Below are positions 7,722 through 15,387 of a stretch of DNA of 19,922 nt, in pieces. Origin of the DNA: Vulcanimicrobiota bacterium (GTDB taxonomy: Bacteria > Vulcanimicrobiota > Vulcanimicrobiia > Vulcanimicrobiales > Vulcanimicrobiaceae); contig PMUE01000161.1 in assembly GCA_003167055.1 (NCBI GenBank), positions 2,086-22,007 on the forward strand. The letters are read 5' to 3'. How positions within the stretch are numbered: the first letter of the stretch is position 1; every line of letters begins with the position of its first letter. A model generated the notes under the pieces. It saw nothing but the letters and a program-made list of their open reading frames with translations, searched no databases and was not told where the DNA came from. The position numbers were made by a program, and so were the translations under genes.

Positions 7722-9143
7722 TCATGGCGTGGGTAGTGGTGTTGGCTGCGTCGCAAGCGCGGTCTCGAGCACGTCGCGTGCGATGGGCGCGGCAACGTCC
7801 GCGCCGTACCCTGCGTTTTCGACCACGATCGCAACCACGAAGCGCGGATGATCGGCCGGCGCGAAACACACGAACCACGAGTGCGCCGCGCCATGCGGAT
7901 TGGTGGCTGTCCCGGTTTTTCCCGCAACCTGCACGCCGTGAATCGCCGCCGTCGTTCCCGTGCCGCGCGTCACGACCGCAATCATCATCTTTGCAACGTC
8001 GGCGGCAGTCTGCGCCGAGACTGGCGTCGCGAGCGTCCCTCCCGGCGTAACGCTTGCTACCTTGCCGTCGCGCACGATCTGGCGCACGATGTACGGACGC
8101 GGCATCGTCCCGGCGTTTGCGATCGTAGCGGTAAGCAGCGCCATCTGCAGCGGCGTCATCAGGAGCGCACCCTGTCCGAATCCCATTTGCGCGAGCTCAC
8201 CGGGTACGATGGTGTCCTTCGGTGGGATGCGATCGGTTTCGGCCGGCAGCTGAAAATCGAGCGGCTGGCCGATACCCCATTTGTCGAAGGCGTCGTAGAA
8301 GGCATCCGTGCCCATCTTCAGTGCGATCTGCGCAAAGTCGACGTTGCTCGAAAGTGCGAACGCGCCGGTGAGATCCTGATTGCCGGTCGCCTCACTCTCG
8401 TTGTCGTGCAGTGTGAAGTTGCCGATCTGCAAATACCCCGGGTCTTCAAAGCGAGAATCCATCGTCACCGTGCCGTCTTCCAGTGCCGAACCCGCGGTAA
8501 AGATCTTGAAGGTCGATCCCGGCGGGTAGAGTCCGCTGGTTGCGCGATTGATCAGCGGGCTTTCGGGATCGTTTGCGAGCGATGCAAATTCCGCATCGAA
8601 GTGGGTGGGGTCGTAGCTCGGCACGCTGGCAATGGCCAGTACGGCGCCGGTCGAGGGATCGAGTACGATGCCGGCTCCGCGAGCCTGGCGCGAAAGCTGC
8701 GCCCACAATGTTCGCTCGATCGACGGAACGATGGTGGTCACCACATCGGCGCCGCGCGATTGTGCGCTCGTTCCGGCAAAAGCACTGCGTATCTCGTCGA
8801 GTTGCGCGAGCGGGTCTCCGGTCGTGTCGGCCGGCGTCAAGGCGCGATCGTAGGCGTCCTCGATGCCGCTCGTGCCGTACCGCGGGGAAACGTAGCCGAC
8901 AGTTTGCGCGAGTGCCTCGCCGAACGGGTAGACGCGCGCGTTACCATGCGTTTCCGCAAGCAGGCTGCCGTCGGTCGCGAGGATTCTGCCGCGCCGTGCG
9001 TCGAGCAGTGCGTGGCGGGGATTATACGGTTTGCTTGCGATCTCCGGACCGGCAATCAGCATCACCCACGCGACACGCGCTGCCAGAATGAAAAATAAGA
9101 GTAGGAAGAACGCCCACAGCCGGCCGATCGCGCGATTGGTCAC
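7722..9143 (-). CDS. pbpA: Class B penicillin-binding protein (PbpA-like D,D-transpeptidase)
   Basis: A 473-residue peptidoglycan transpeptidase. An N-terminal membrane anchor (about 8-30) is followed by a short pedestal region and a C-terminal penicillin-binding domain with all three active-site motifs: SxxK as STFK at 210-213, SxN as SSN at 265-267 and KTG at 410-412. The N-terminal pedestal, with RGRILATDGSLLAE at 51-64, is short and lacks the long dimerisation domain of PBP2, which matches the PbpA group of Actinobacteria. The GTG start overlaps the stop of the upstream unknown gene as GTGA. Lying directly before the PASTA kinase gene, it is a plausible phosphorylation target or co-regulated partner. 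No rodA/ftsW-type polymerase gene is present beside it. It should act at the outer face of the cytoplasmic membrane. Confidence 0.93.
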   Translation of the reverse strand: MTNRAIGRLWAFFLLLFFILAARVAWVMLIAGPEIASKPYNPRHALLDARRGRILATDGSLLAETHGNARVYPFGEALAQTVGYVSPRYGTSGIEDAYDRALTPADTTGDPLAQLDEIRSAFAGTSAQSRGADVVTTIVPSIERTLWAQLSRQARGAGIVLDPSTGAVLAIASVPSYDPTHFDAEFASLANDPESPLINRATSGLYPPGSTFKIFTAGSALEDGTVTMDSRFEDPGYLQIGNFTLHDNESEATGNQDLTGAFALSSNVDFAQIALKMGTDAFYDAFDKWGIGQPLDFQLPAETDRIPPKDTIVPGELAQMGFGQGALLMTPLQMALLTATIANAGTMPRPYIVRQIVRDGKVASVTPGGTLATPVSAQTAADVAKMMIAVVTRGTGTTAAIHGVQVAGKTGTATNPHGAAHSWFVCFAPADHPRFVVAIVVENAGYGADVAAPIARDVLETALATQPTPLPTP

Positions 9144-9835
9144 CGCTCGCGCAGAACGCTGAATCCGCCGCCTGAACGCACGGCCATGTGTGCGCGCCCC
9201 GGATCGGACGAAAGGAGCAGGTTGATCATCTCCTGCGCGACCGCATCAGAAATCTCACCCGTTGCGAGCACCACGTCGACGCCCATCTCGCTCAAGATCG
9301 GTGGGGCAACATACGCGCACGAGGGCAATGTTTCAAAGAGACGTTCCTCGTATGCACCGTCACGCCACGGCCCGCGCTTGCCAAAAACCTGAGCGTGAAA
9401 ATCCCAGGCGCACAGTTGCTTCTCTTTCCAGACGAATTCGTCGCGTACGCACAACCGCCGGCAGGCGGCGCATTGCACGATCGGGCCGGGCGGATGCGCG
9501 AGACCGTCGGCGATTTCCTCGGGCACGTCCTCGATGTTGAGTACCGCACCGTCGGAGAGCGTTTCAGGCAGATCGGCATGCCATTGCACGCGCGCAAGCA
9601 ACTCGATATCGCGCATCGGCGCGACGAACGCGCGTTCATCCTCGGGCGCGAAGGTCCGATCGACCCAGTCGAGCAGGTTGGTCAAGGCGATCCCAACATT
9701 TTGCCAGCTTTCGCCGATCACGACGCCCACGGGCGTCCACGCAAGCGGAACGAGCCGCGCCGTGATGGCGCCGCTCTCGGTACGAAAGCTGTTGATGAAG
9801 CCGAGCGTACTCCCACTGCCGCCGAGTACGAACAC
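9140..9835 (-). CDS. Unrecognised protein with a Cys/His cluster
   Basis: I do not recognise this 231-residue protein. It opens with a hydrophobic, glycine-rich strand (FVLGGSGSTLGF), has an aromatic segment around 33-60, then an acidic helix (NIEDVPEEIADGL at 100-112), and a cysteine cluster: Cys122-x2-Cys125-x3-Cys129 and, 12 residues later, Cys142-x4-His147, with Cys173 further on. The spacing would suit a small zinc knuckle or treble-clef site, but this is inference. No signal peptide or clear membrane span is visible. The start is uncertain: I prefer the GTG at 9835-9833, 14 bases after the carB stop, because the longer frame to an ATG at 9970 lies within carB and encodes low-complexity residues. 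The stop overlaps the pbpA start. Its position suggests co-expression with carB and pbpA and nothing more. Confidence 0.7.
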   Translation of the reverse strand: MFVLGGSGSTLGFINSFRTESGAITARLVPLAWTPVGVVIGESWQNVGIALTNLLDWVDRTFAPEDERAFVAPMRDIELLARVQWHADLPETLSDGAVLNIEDVPEEIADGLAHPPGPIVQCAACRRLCVRDEFVWKEKQLCAWDFHAQVFGKRGPWRDGAYEERLFETLPSCAYVAPPILSEMGVDVVLATGEISDAVAQEMINLLLSSDPGRAHMAVRSGGGFSVLRER

Positions 9836-9849
9836 GCGCGGCTCGTCGC

Positions 9850-12800
9850 TCAGCTCGAGGCTTCGCTCGTCACTGCCTCGCTGCGATACTCTTGTAGACT
9901 CCGCGGCGGTCCCGCCGTGCTTTCGAGTGCCTCCGCGAGGGCCCGAGCCGTATCCAAACTGGTCAAACACGCAATACTCGCTTCCACCGCGGCGCGCCGA
10001 ATCTTGTAGTTGTCGGACAATTCCCGCGGTCCCTTGGCATCATTGATGACGAGATCGACGCTGCGTTGCCCGATTACATCCAGCACGTGCGGCGATCCGT
10101 CGGACATTTTATTGATGGCTTCACAGGCAATGCCGGCCGCCTCAAGTACCGCGCGCGTTCCCGGCGTGGCAATGAGCGTATGGCCAAGATCGGCGTACCG
10201 GCGCATCACGGCGATCGCCTCGTCCTTCTCCTCATCGGCGATCGACACCAAGATGCGTCCACCCGACCCCGGTAAACGAACGCCGGCCCCGATGAATCCC
10301 TTGAGCAGCGCACCCGCGAAGGTGTCGTCGATGCCGAGCACCTCGCCGGTCGATTTCATTTCGGGCCCTAAGATCGTCTCCACTCCGCGCATTTTCGAAA
10401 ATGAGAAGACCGGAACTTTCACGACGACGTACGGGGTACGCGGCTGTAAGCCGATGCCGTACTCCATGTCACGTAGGCGTTCTCCGAGTGCGATGCGTGT
10501 CGCCGCGGCGACGATGTTTACGCCGGTCGCCTTTTGAATGATCGGCACCGTTCGGCTCGCCCGCGGGTTGGCCTCGATGATGAATAGCCCGCCCTCGTGC
10601 ACGACGAATTGGATATTGATTAATCCACGGATTTTCAGTTCACGCGCAATGGCCGTCGTGACGTCGACGATTCGCTGTTCCATCGCCGCGTCGATCGTCT
10701 GCGTCGGATAGACGCTAATCGAATCGCCCGAGTGGATACCGGCGCGTTCGATATGCTCGAAGATGCCCGGAATCAAGATATCCTCGCCGTCGAAGACCGC
10801 GTCGACTTCGACTTCCAGTCCGCGCAGGTACTTGTCGACGAGCAGTGGGGCTCCCGGCAGAATCGGCGGTGCAGACTCTGCGTACGAGGCGAGCTGCCCT
10901 TCGTTATAGATGATCTCCATGGCTCGTCCACCCAGCACGAAGCTCGGTCGCACCAACACCGGAAACCCGAGCTCGCGCGCGAAGGCACGCGCTTCGCGGA
11001 AGCTCGTTGCCGCTTTGCCCTCTGGTCGCGCGACACCCAGACGCGAGAGCGCCGCGTCGAATTGCGCGCGGTCTTCGGCCATGTCGAGGCTTGCACGATC
11101 GCTCCCGATGATGCGCACGCCGCGCGCTTCGAGCTCGTTGGCGAGGTTGATCGCGGTCTGGCCCCCGAAGGCGAGCATGACGCCGCTTGCGTTCGTCGCG
11201 CGATATGCCGCTTCAACTTCGTTTGCGCCGGGCGGTTCGAACACGAGCGCGTCGGAAACGTCGAAGTCGGTCGAAACCGTCTCCGGGTTGTTGTTCACGA
11301 TTACGGCCGATTTGCCGGCGGCACGCAGCGCCCAGGCCGCGTGCACGCAGCTGTAGTCGAACTCGATGCCTTGGCCGATGCGGATCGGGCCACTGCCCAC
11401 CACCACCACCGCCTCGTTCGGCGTCGGACGCATCTCGTCCAACTCGCCGTGCGAGAGGTAATAGTAGGGCGAACGCGCGGGAAACTCAGCCGCCGCCGTA
11501 TCAACCATCCTGAAAGAGGCGGTCCCTCGACTGCGCTGCGCGGAGTTTATCCCGAGCGAAGTCGAGGGGCTCGGGATGACAAGTTCTTCGTCAACGATAT
11601 CTGCGAATTGATACAGCCAGAACGGATCGATTGCTGAATTTGCGTGGATGCGTTCGATGCACGCGTCTCTCCCGGCAGTACCGGCGCGGCGAATCAATTC
11701 TGCCACGGCAAAGAGCCGTTCATCGGTCGGATGTGCGACGATCTCCTCGAGTTCGCCGTCGGTCCACTCCACGTACTCGCCGCCGGTGAGGGTTTCGCGT
11801 TTGAGGTCGAGCCCGCGAACGGCTTTCATCAAGGCCGAACGAAACGTCCGGCCGATTCCCATGGCCTCGCCGGTCGACTTCATCTGCGTGCCGAGCAGCG
11901 TATCGGCTAGCGGGAATTTATCGAACGGCCAGCGCGGAATCTTGACCACGCAGTAGTCCAGCGTCGGCTCGTATGCGGCTTTCGTCACTCCAGTAACGGG
12001 ATTGGGAATTTCGTCGAGCGTTTGACCGAGCGCAATGCGCGTGGAGATCTTTGCGATCGGATAGCCGGTTGCTTTGGACGCGAGCGCCGAGCTGCGTGAA
12101 ACGCGCGGGTTAACCTCGATGATCGCGTATTCATTGCTGGTCGGGTGCAACGCAAACTGGATATTGCAGCCGCCCTGCACCTTGAGCGAGCGAATCACGT
12201 TGAGCGAGGCGCTGCGCAGCATCTGGTAGTCGAGATCGGAGAGCGTCTGCGAGGGCGCGACGACGATTGAGTCGCCGGTGTGTACGCCGACCGGATCGAT
12301 GTTCTCCATATTGCAGACAATGATGCAATTGTCCGCACCGTCGCGCAGAACTTCGTACTCGATTTCTTTCCAGCCCAGCAGCGACGTCTCGAGTAGCGCT
12401 TGATGGATCAGCGACGCATTGAGCCCGGCATCGAGGCGCTCGCGCAACTCGCTCTCGTTATAGACGACGCCGCCGCCGGTGCCCCCGAGCGTGTACGCCG
12501 GGCGCACGACGAGCGGATAACCTTGTTGCGCGGCAAAGGCGATGCCTTGTTCGACCTCGGTCACGATCGCGGACTCGGGGACCGGCTCGCCGATCTCTAG
12601 CATCTTGGCTTTGAAGCGCTGGCGGTCTTCGGCGAGTTTGATCGTGTCGACCGGCGTCCCGAGCAGTTCGACGCCGTACCGGTCGAGCACGCCGGCTTCA
12701 TGTAATTCGACCGCGAGATTCAGTCCGGTTTGTCCGCCGAGTGTCGGCAACATCGCGTCCGGCCGCTCGCGCGCGATAACCGCTTCGACCGAAGCAACCG

Positions 12801-12996
12801 TCAACGGCTCGAGATAGACCGCATCGGCAACCTCGGGATCGGTCATAATCGTCGCTGGATTCGAATTAACGAGGACGACGCGGTGGCCTTCCTCTCGCAA
12901 TGCGCGGCACGCTTGTACACCGGCGTAGTCGAATTCGGCGGCCTGACCGATCACGATCGGCCCGGAGCCAATCACCAGGATGTTGCGGCGGGGCAT
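9850..12996 (-). CDS. carB: Carbamoyl-phosphate synthase large subunit CarB
   Basis: CarB makes carbamoyl phosphate from bicarbonate, ATP and ammonia delivered by CarA, feeding pyrimidine and arginine synthesis. The 1048-residue protein has two homologous halves: the first synthetase half opens MPRRNILVIGSGPIVIGQA and carries LPTLGGQTGLNL and EVNPRVSRSSALASKATGYP (295-314); the second opens VVVVGSGPIRIGQGIEFDYS (530-549) and ends in an MGS-like allosteric domain (GGRILVSIADEEK onward). The ATG at 12996 gives the canonical N-terminus; a longer frame to 13188 runs into pdxH. Residues 472-492 are encoded by a REP-like palindrome and replace what in E. coli CarB is roughly 60 residues of the oligomerisation domain, including the LKRKGF block, so the domain is shortened though the frame is intact. 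No Shine-Dalgarno is evident in the 62-base gap from pdxH. Confidence 0.96.
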   Translation of the reverse strand: MPRRNILVIGSGPIVIGQAAEFDYAGVQACRALREEGHRVVLVNSNPATIMTDPEVADAVYLEPLTVASVEAVIARERPDAMLPTLGGQTGLNLAVELHEAGVLDRYGVELLGTPVDTIKLAEDRQRFKAKMLEIGEPVPESAIVTEVEQGIAFAAQQGYPLVVRPAYTLGGTGGGVVYNESELRERLDAGLNASLIHQALLETSLLGWKEIEYEVLRDGADNCIIVCNMENIDPVGVHTGDSIVVAPSQTLSDLDYQMLRSASLNVIRSLKVQGGCNIQFALHPTSNEYAIIEVNPRVSRSSALASKATGYPIAKISTRIALGQTLDEIPNPVTGVTKAAYEPTLDYCVVKIPRWPFDKFPLADTLLGTQMKSTGEAMGIGRTFRSALMKAVRGLDLKRETLTGGEYVEWTDGELEEIVAHPTDERLFAVAELIRRAGTAGRDACIERIHANSAIDPFWLYQFADIVDEELVIPSPSTSLGINSAQRSRGTASFRMVDTAAAEFPARSPYYYLSHGELDEMRPTPNEAVVVVGSGPIRIGQGIEFDYSCVHAAWALRAAGKSAVIVNNNPETVSTDFDVSDALVFEPPGANEVEAAYRATNASGVMLAFGGQTAINLANELEARGVRIIGSDRASLDMAEDRAQFDAALSRLGVARPEGKAATSFREARAFARELGFPVLVRPSFVLGGRAMEIIYNEGQLASYAESAPPILPGAPLLVDKYLRGLEVEVDAVFDGEDILIPGIFEHIERAGIHSGDSISVYPTQTIDAAMEQRIVDVTTAIARELKIRGLINIQFVVHEGGLFIIEANPRASRTVPIIQKATGVNIVAAATRIALGERLRDMEYGIGLQPRTPYVVVKVPVFSFSKMRGVETILGPEMKSTGEVLGIDDTFAGALLKGFIGAGVRLPGSGGRILVSIADEEKDEAIAVMRRYADLGHTLIATPGTRAVLEAAGIACEAINKMSDGSPHVLDVIGQRSVDLVINDAKGPRELSDNYKIRRAAVEASIACLTSLDTARALAEALESTAGPPRSLQEYRSEAVTSEASS
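11521..11583. repeat. REP-like palindromic repeat inside carB
   Basis: The segment holds two interleaved inverted repeats. One pairs 11524-11537 with 11555-11568 (14-base arms, one mismatch, core CCCTCGACT/AGTCGAGGG). The other pairs 11549-11557 with 11569-11577 (perfect ATCCCGAGC/GCTCGGGAT). Read on the minus strand it begins CTTGTCATCCCGAGC, which resembles a dispersed palindrome seen between genes in many high-GC and uncultured bacteria; that resemblance is from memory. It stays in frame and encodes CarB residues 472-492, LVIPSPSTSLGINSAQRSRGT, a composition unlike the flanking protein. No second copy is visible in this window. Confidence 0.75.
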
Positions 12997-13058
12997 GCTC
13001 GGAGGGGTGGATTGGCGGCAAGACGGGGGAGTCCTGGACGATGGAAGTCGCAGCCGCG
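12997..13058. other. Intergenic gap between pdxH and carB
   Basis: This 62-base gap is the longest within the minus-strand gene run. On the minus strand it is pyrimidine-rich (CCACCCCTCCGAGC directly before the carB ATG), with no Shine-Dalgarno sequence, no convincing promoter hexamers and no hairpin followed by a T run. I see nothing else in it. Confidence 0.5.
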
Positions 13059-13700
13059 TTACGGTTGTAGACGCCGCAGCGTCCAGTTTGCCGCGCGGGC
13101 GCGTTCGAATGCCAGGCGGTCGTGCAGACGGTTTTCCTGCCCTTGCCAAAACTCGAGGTAATCCGGCGCTAACACGTAGCCGCCCCACGAATGCGGGCGG
13201 GGAACGTCGTGCTCGGCAAAGCGCTCCTGGAAGTGTGCCATCCGTTCGGCGAGAATGTCGCGCCGTTCGAGAAATGCACTCTGCTCCGATGCCCAGGCCG
13301 AGAGCTGATGTCCGCGCGGCCGCGAAGCAAAGTAGCTGTCGGACTCGTCCTCGGAGAGTTGCGCGACGGTACCCTCGATGCGCACTTGCCGATGCAGCGG
13401 CGCCCAGAAAAACGTCGCGGCAGCGCGTGGATTTTCTTCGAGTTGCGCTGCCTTGCGGCTAAAGTACGAGGTATAAAACTGCAGCCCACGCCCGTCGAGC
13501 CCGCGCAGGAGCACGATCCGCGCGCTCACGCGACCACGCGCATCCGCGGTCGCAAGCGTCATCGCGTTGGGTTCACGCAGTTCCGAACACGCATAGGCGT
13601 CATCGAGCCACGCTCGCAGCGCGAGGATCGGATCGCGATCGAGCGAGCCTTCCTCGAGCGGCCGGCTGGTGTAGCTATCGCGACTGCTTTCGATACTCAC
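13059..13700 (-). CDS. pdxH: Pyridoxine/pyridoxamine 5'-phosphate oxidase PdxH
   Basis: PdxH uses FMN and oxygen to oxidise pyridoxine or pyridoxamine 5'-phosphate to pyridoxal phosphate. The 213-residue protein shows the family order: PNAMTLATADARGRVSARIVLLRG (44-67), the FMN-binding block FYTSYFSRKAAQLEENP (75-91), QVRIEGTVAQL (105-115), the substrate region SYFASRPRGHQLSAWAS (122-138) and the C-terminal signature around YLEFWQGQENRLHDR. Length is normal. The GTG start overlaps the stop of the VWA gene as GTGA, so it is part of the same unit. Its placement between an envelope module and carB has no obvious metabolic logic. Confidence 0.95.
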   Translation of the reverse strand: MSIESSRDSYTSRPLEEGSLDRDPILALRAWLDDAYACSELREPNAMTLATADARGRVSARIVLLRGLDGRGLQFYTSYFSRKAAQLEENPRAAATFFWAPLHRQVRIEGTVAQLSEDESDSYFASRPRGHQLSAWASEQSAFLERRDILAERMAHFQERFAEHDVPRPHSWGGYVLAPDYLEFWQGQENRLHDRLAFERARAANWTLRRLQP

Positions 13701-14611
13701 GGAATTCTCCCGAGCCCCAGACCGGCCAACATCGTGACCACGAGTAGCACCGCGCCGCTGACAACGAACCCCAGCGCCGCAGCGACGGGCCGGCGCTCGA
13801 TCGTCGTCTCGTGTCCGAGACGTACCAAGGCGTCATGCAATTGGGTCGCATTCTCGGCGCGCGCGTATGCACCCCCGCTCGCTTCGGCATAGCCTTCGAG
13901 CGCATTTTCATCGATGGTCGACTCTTCGCCGCCGATAACGTCGCCGTTCGGCGTCCCAATGCCGATCGTGTAGACCGGCACGTGATGCGCGCCGAAATAC
14001 GCTGCCATCTCTTGGGGATCGACCCCGGTGTTGTTTACGCCGTCGGTGATGAGCACGACGACACGGTGGCCCGTCGGCGGAAACTGCGTCGCAGCCAGTT
14101 GCAGCGCGTCGCCGATCGCGGTTGCGCCGTTGGGCGCCGGAATCTGGTCGAGTGCGGACAGCGTCGCTTCCTTATTTGCACTCAGCGGTGCAATCAGTTC
14201 CGCGTTGCCGGAAAACGTGATGAGCCCGATCCGCACGCCGGGCGGCGACTCCTGAATGAATGCTCGCGCGGCGCTCGTCGCTGCAGCGGCACGTGTCGGC
14301 GTTACATCGGTTGATGCCATCGAGCCTGACGTGTCAATGCAAATGAATACGTCGCCGTCGGCAACCGGGACCGGAAGGCGTAGATGCGGTCCAGCAAGCC
14401 CCACGACCAGCGCAGCGAGCGCAACGATCCAGGCGGCGCGAAACAGCAGGATCGGCCATCGGCGCGGCCGGATTGCCGATTCGAGAAACGGGAGGCTCGA
14501 ATAGCGCAGTGTCTGCGCATCGGTTCGCGCCTCCGCGCGCCGGAACAGGAGCGTGAGCACGAACGCTGCAATCGCACCCGCGACGAGAACCCACGGCGCA
14601 TCGAAACTCAT
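13697..14611 (-). CDS. VWA-domain membrane protein (BatA/BatB-like)
   Basis: A 304-residue membrane protein with two N-terminal hydrophobic spans (about 7-23 and 53-74), a von Willebrand A domain and a C-terminal span (about 278-300). The VWA domain has a complete metal-ion-dependent adhesion site: DTSGS at 93-97, Thr near 164 in GATAIGDAL and Asp190 in LITDGVNN. This architecture is that of BatA/BatB proteins, which work with MoxR ATPases and DUF58 proteins in envelope stress tolerance or as a metal-dependent chaperone-like assembly; the exact function is unsettled in the field. Its ATG overlaps the DUF58 stop as ATGA. Only one such VWA protein is present, so separate BatA and BatB functions cannot be assigned. 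Confidence 0.88.
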   Translation of the reverse strand: MSFDAPWVLVAGAIAAFVLTLLFRRAEARTDAQTLRYSSLPFLESAIRPRRWPILLFRAAWIVALAALVVGLAGPHLRLPVPVADGDVFICIDTSGSMASTDVTPTRAAAATSAARAFIQESPPGVRIGLITFSGNAELIAPLSANKEATLSALDQIPAPNGATAIGDALQLAATQFPPTGHRVVVLITDGVNNTGVDPQEMAAYFGAHHVPVYTIGIGTPNGDVIGGEESTIDENALEGYAEASGGAYARAENATQLHDALVRLGHETTIERRPVAAALGFVVSGAVLLVVTMLAGLGLGRIP

Positions 14612-15387
14612 GGAACGCCGAAGGCGGCGTGCAGCGATGCGACGCCGTTTCGTTCCTCGAGGGCGCCGGTACGCCAGCCGGCTCGTGCAAACTGCTGCGC
14701 GACGGCATGTTCGCGCGCGCGCACGGCGTCGCGAAACGCGGCGCGCTCACGCTTGCCGAGATAAACCCGCAGGCGGCCGCCTTCCGCTCCGGCGAAGCGA
14801 ACCATGCCGCCCAGCGGCAGTCCGTCAAACCATGGATCGCGGGCGATGAGCGCCGTGCAATCGCACCATGCGCCGAGGCGCGAAAGGAGGTCGTCGTGGC
14901 GCGCGTCGAGTTCATACCAATCGCTGATTGCGAGCAATGCGGTTCCGCGGCGCAGTGCCGCGCGCGCGGTTTCGAGCGCACCGCCGAGTTCAAATGGCGC
15001 GCTCGGAAGGGCGTGTGCGGGTCCGGCGAAATCATTCCCGACGCGCATCAGGCGGTCGCCGCTACGCGCCGCAGCGAACCAGGCGGCAGCGGCTTCTTCT
15101 GCTGCGGCAAGGAGCGGCCGTTCACGGCCGACCCGCATCGACGGCGTGTCGTCGACGAGCACTGCAAGCGTCAGCGCTACGTCTTCCAACACAACCCGAG
15201 TCTGTAGATCGCCCGCCCGCGCCGTTGCGGCCCAATCGATGCGCCGCACATCGTCGCCGGGAACGTACGCGCGCAACTCGACGAACTCATACCCGTCGCC
15301 CCGATACGTGGTTGGGGACCCCGCGCCGAAACTCCGCGGGCGCCGTTTCCCGCGCAATAACGCATCGCGCAGCGTCAGCGTGGCCAC
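14608..15387 (-). CDS. DUF58 domain protein
   Basis: A 259-residue cytoplasmic protein with the DUF58 signature GYEFVELRAYVPGDDVRRIDWAATAR around residues 32-57, followed by a VWA-like fold in which the metal site appears degenerate (VDDTPSM instead of DxSxS). No membrane span is seen, so this is the short soluble form. DUF58 proteins are constant partners of MoxR ATPases and are thought to pass substrates or signals to the membrane VWA protein; biochemical detail is lacking. The GTG start shares one base with the TAG stop of the moxR gene, and the gene end overlaps the VWA gene, so the three are tightly coupled. Confidence 0.88.
   Translation of the reverse strand: MATLTLRDALLRGKRRPRSFGAGSPTTYRGDGYEFVELRAYVPGDDVRRIDWAATARAGDLQTRVVLEDVALTLAVLVDDTPSMRVGRERPLLAAAEEAAAAWFAAARSGDRLMRVGNDFAGPAHALPSAPFELGGALETARAALRRGTALLAISDWYELDARHDDLLSRLGAWCDCTALIARDPWFDGLPLGGMVRFAGAEGGRLRVYLGKRERAAFRDAVRAREHAVAQQFARAGWRTGALEERNGVASLHAAFGVP

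Noticed and set aside
7679..7927. Longer kinase reading frame reaching back into pbpA
   Set aside because: The extra residues are arginine-rich and overlap the pbpA C-terminus; the kinase fold begins a few residues after the GTG at 7678.
7848..9098. Long plus-strand open frame (416 codons) opposite pbpA
   Set aside because: It is antisense to a transpeptidase with all active-site motifs; the translation is arginine-rich with no family motif, as expected of a high-GC shadow frame.
9836..9970. N-terminal extension of the Cys/His protein to an ATG at 9970
   Set aside because: It would overlap carB by 121 bases and encodes low-complexity Gly/Arg/Ser sequence; the GTG after the carB stop is more likely, though not proven.
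12997..13188. N-terminal extension of carB by 64 codons
   Set aside because: The extension lies mainly in pdxH and reads as basic low-complexity sequence; the ATG at 12996 gives the canonical CarB start.
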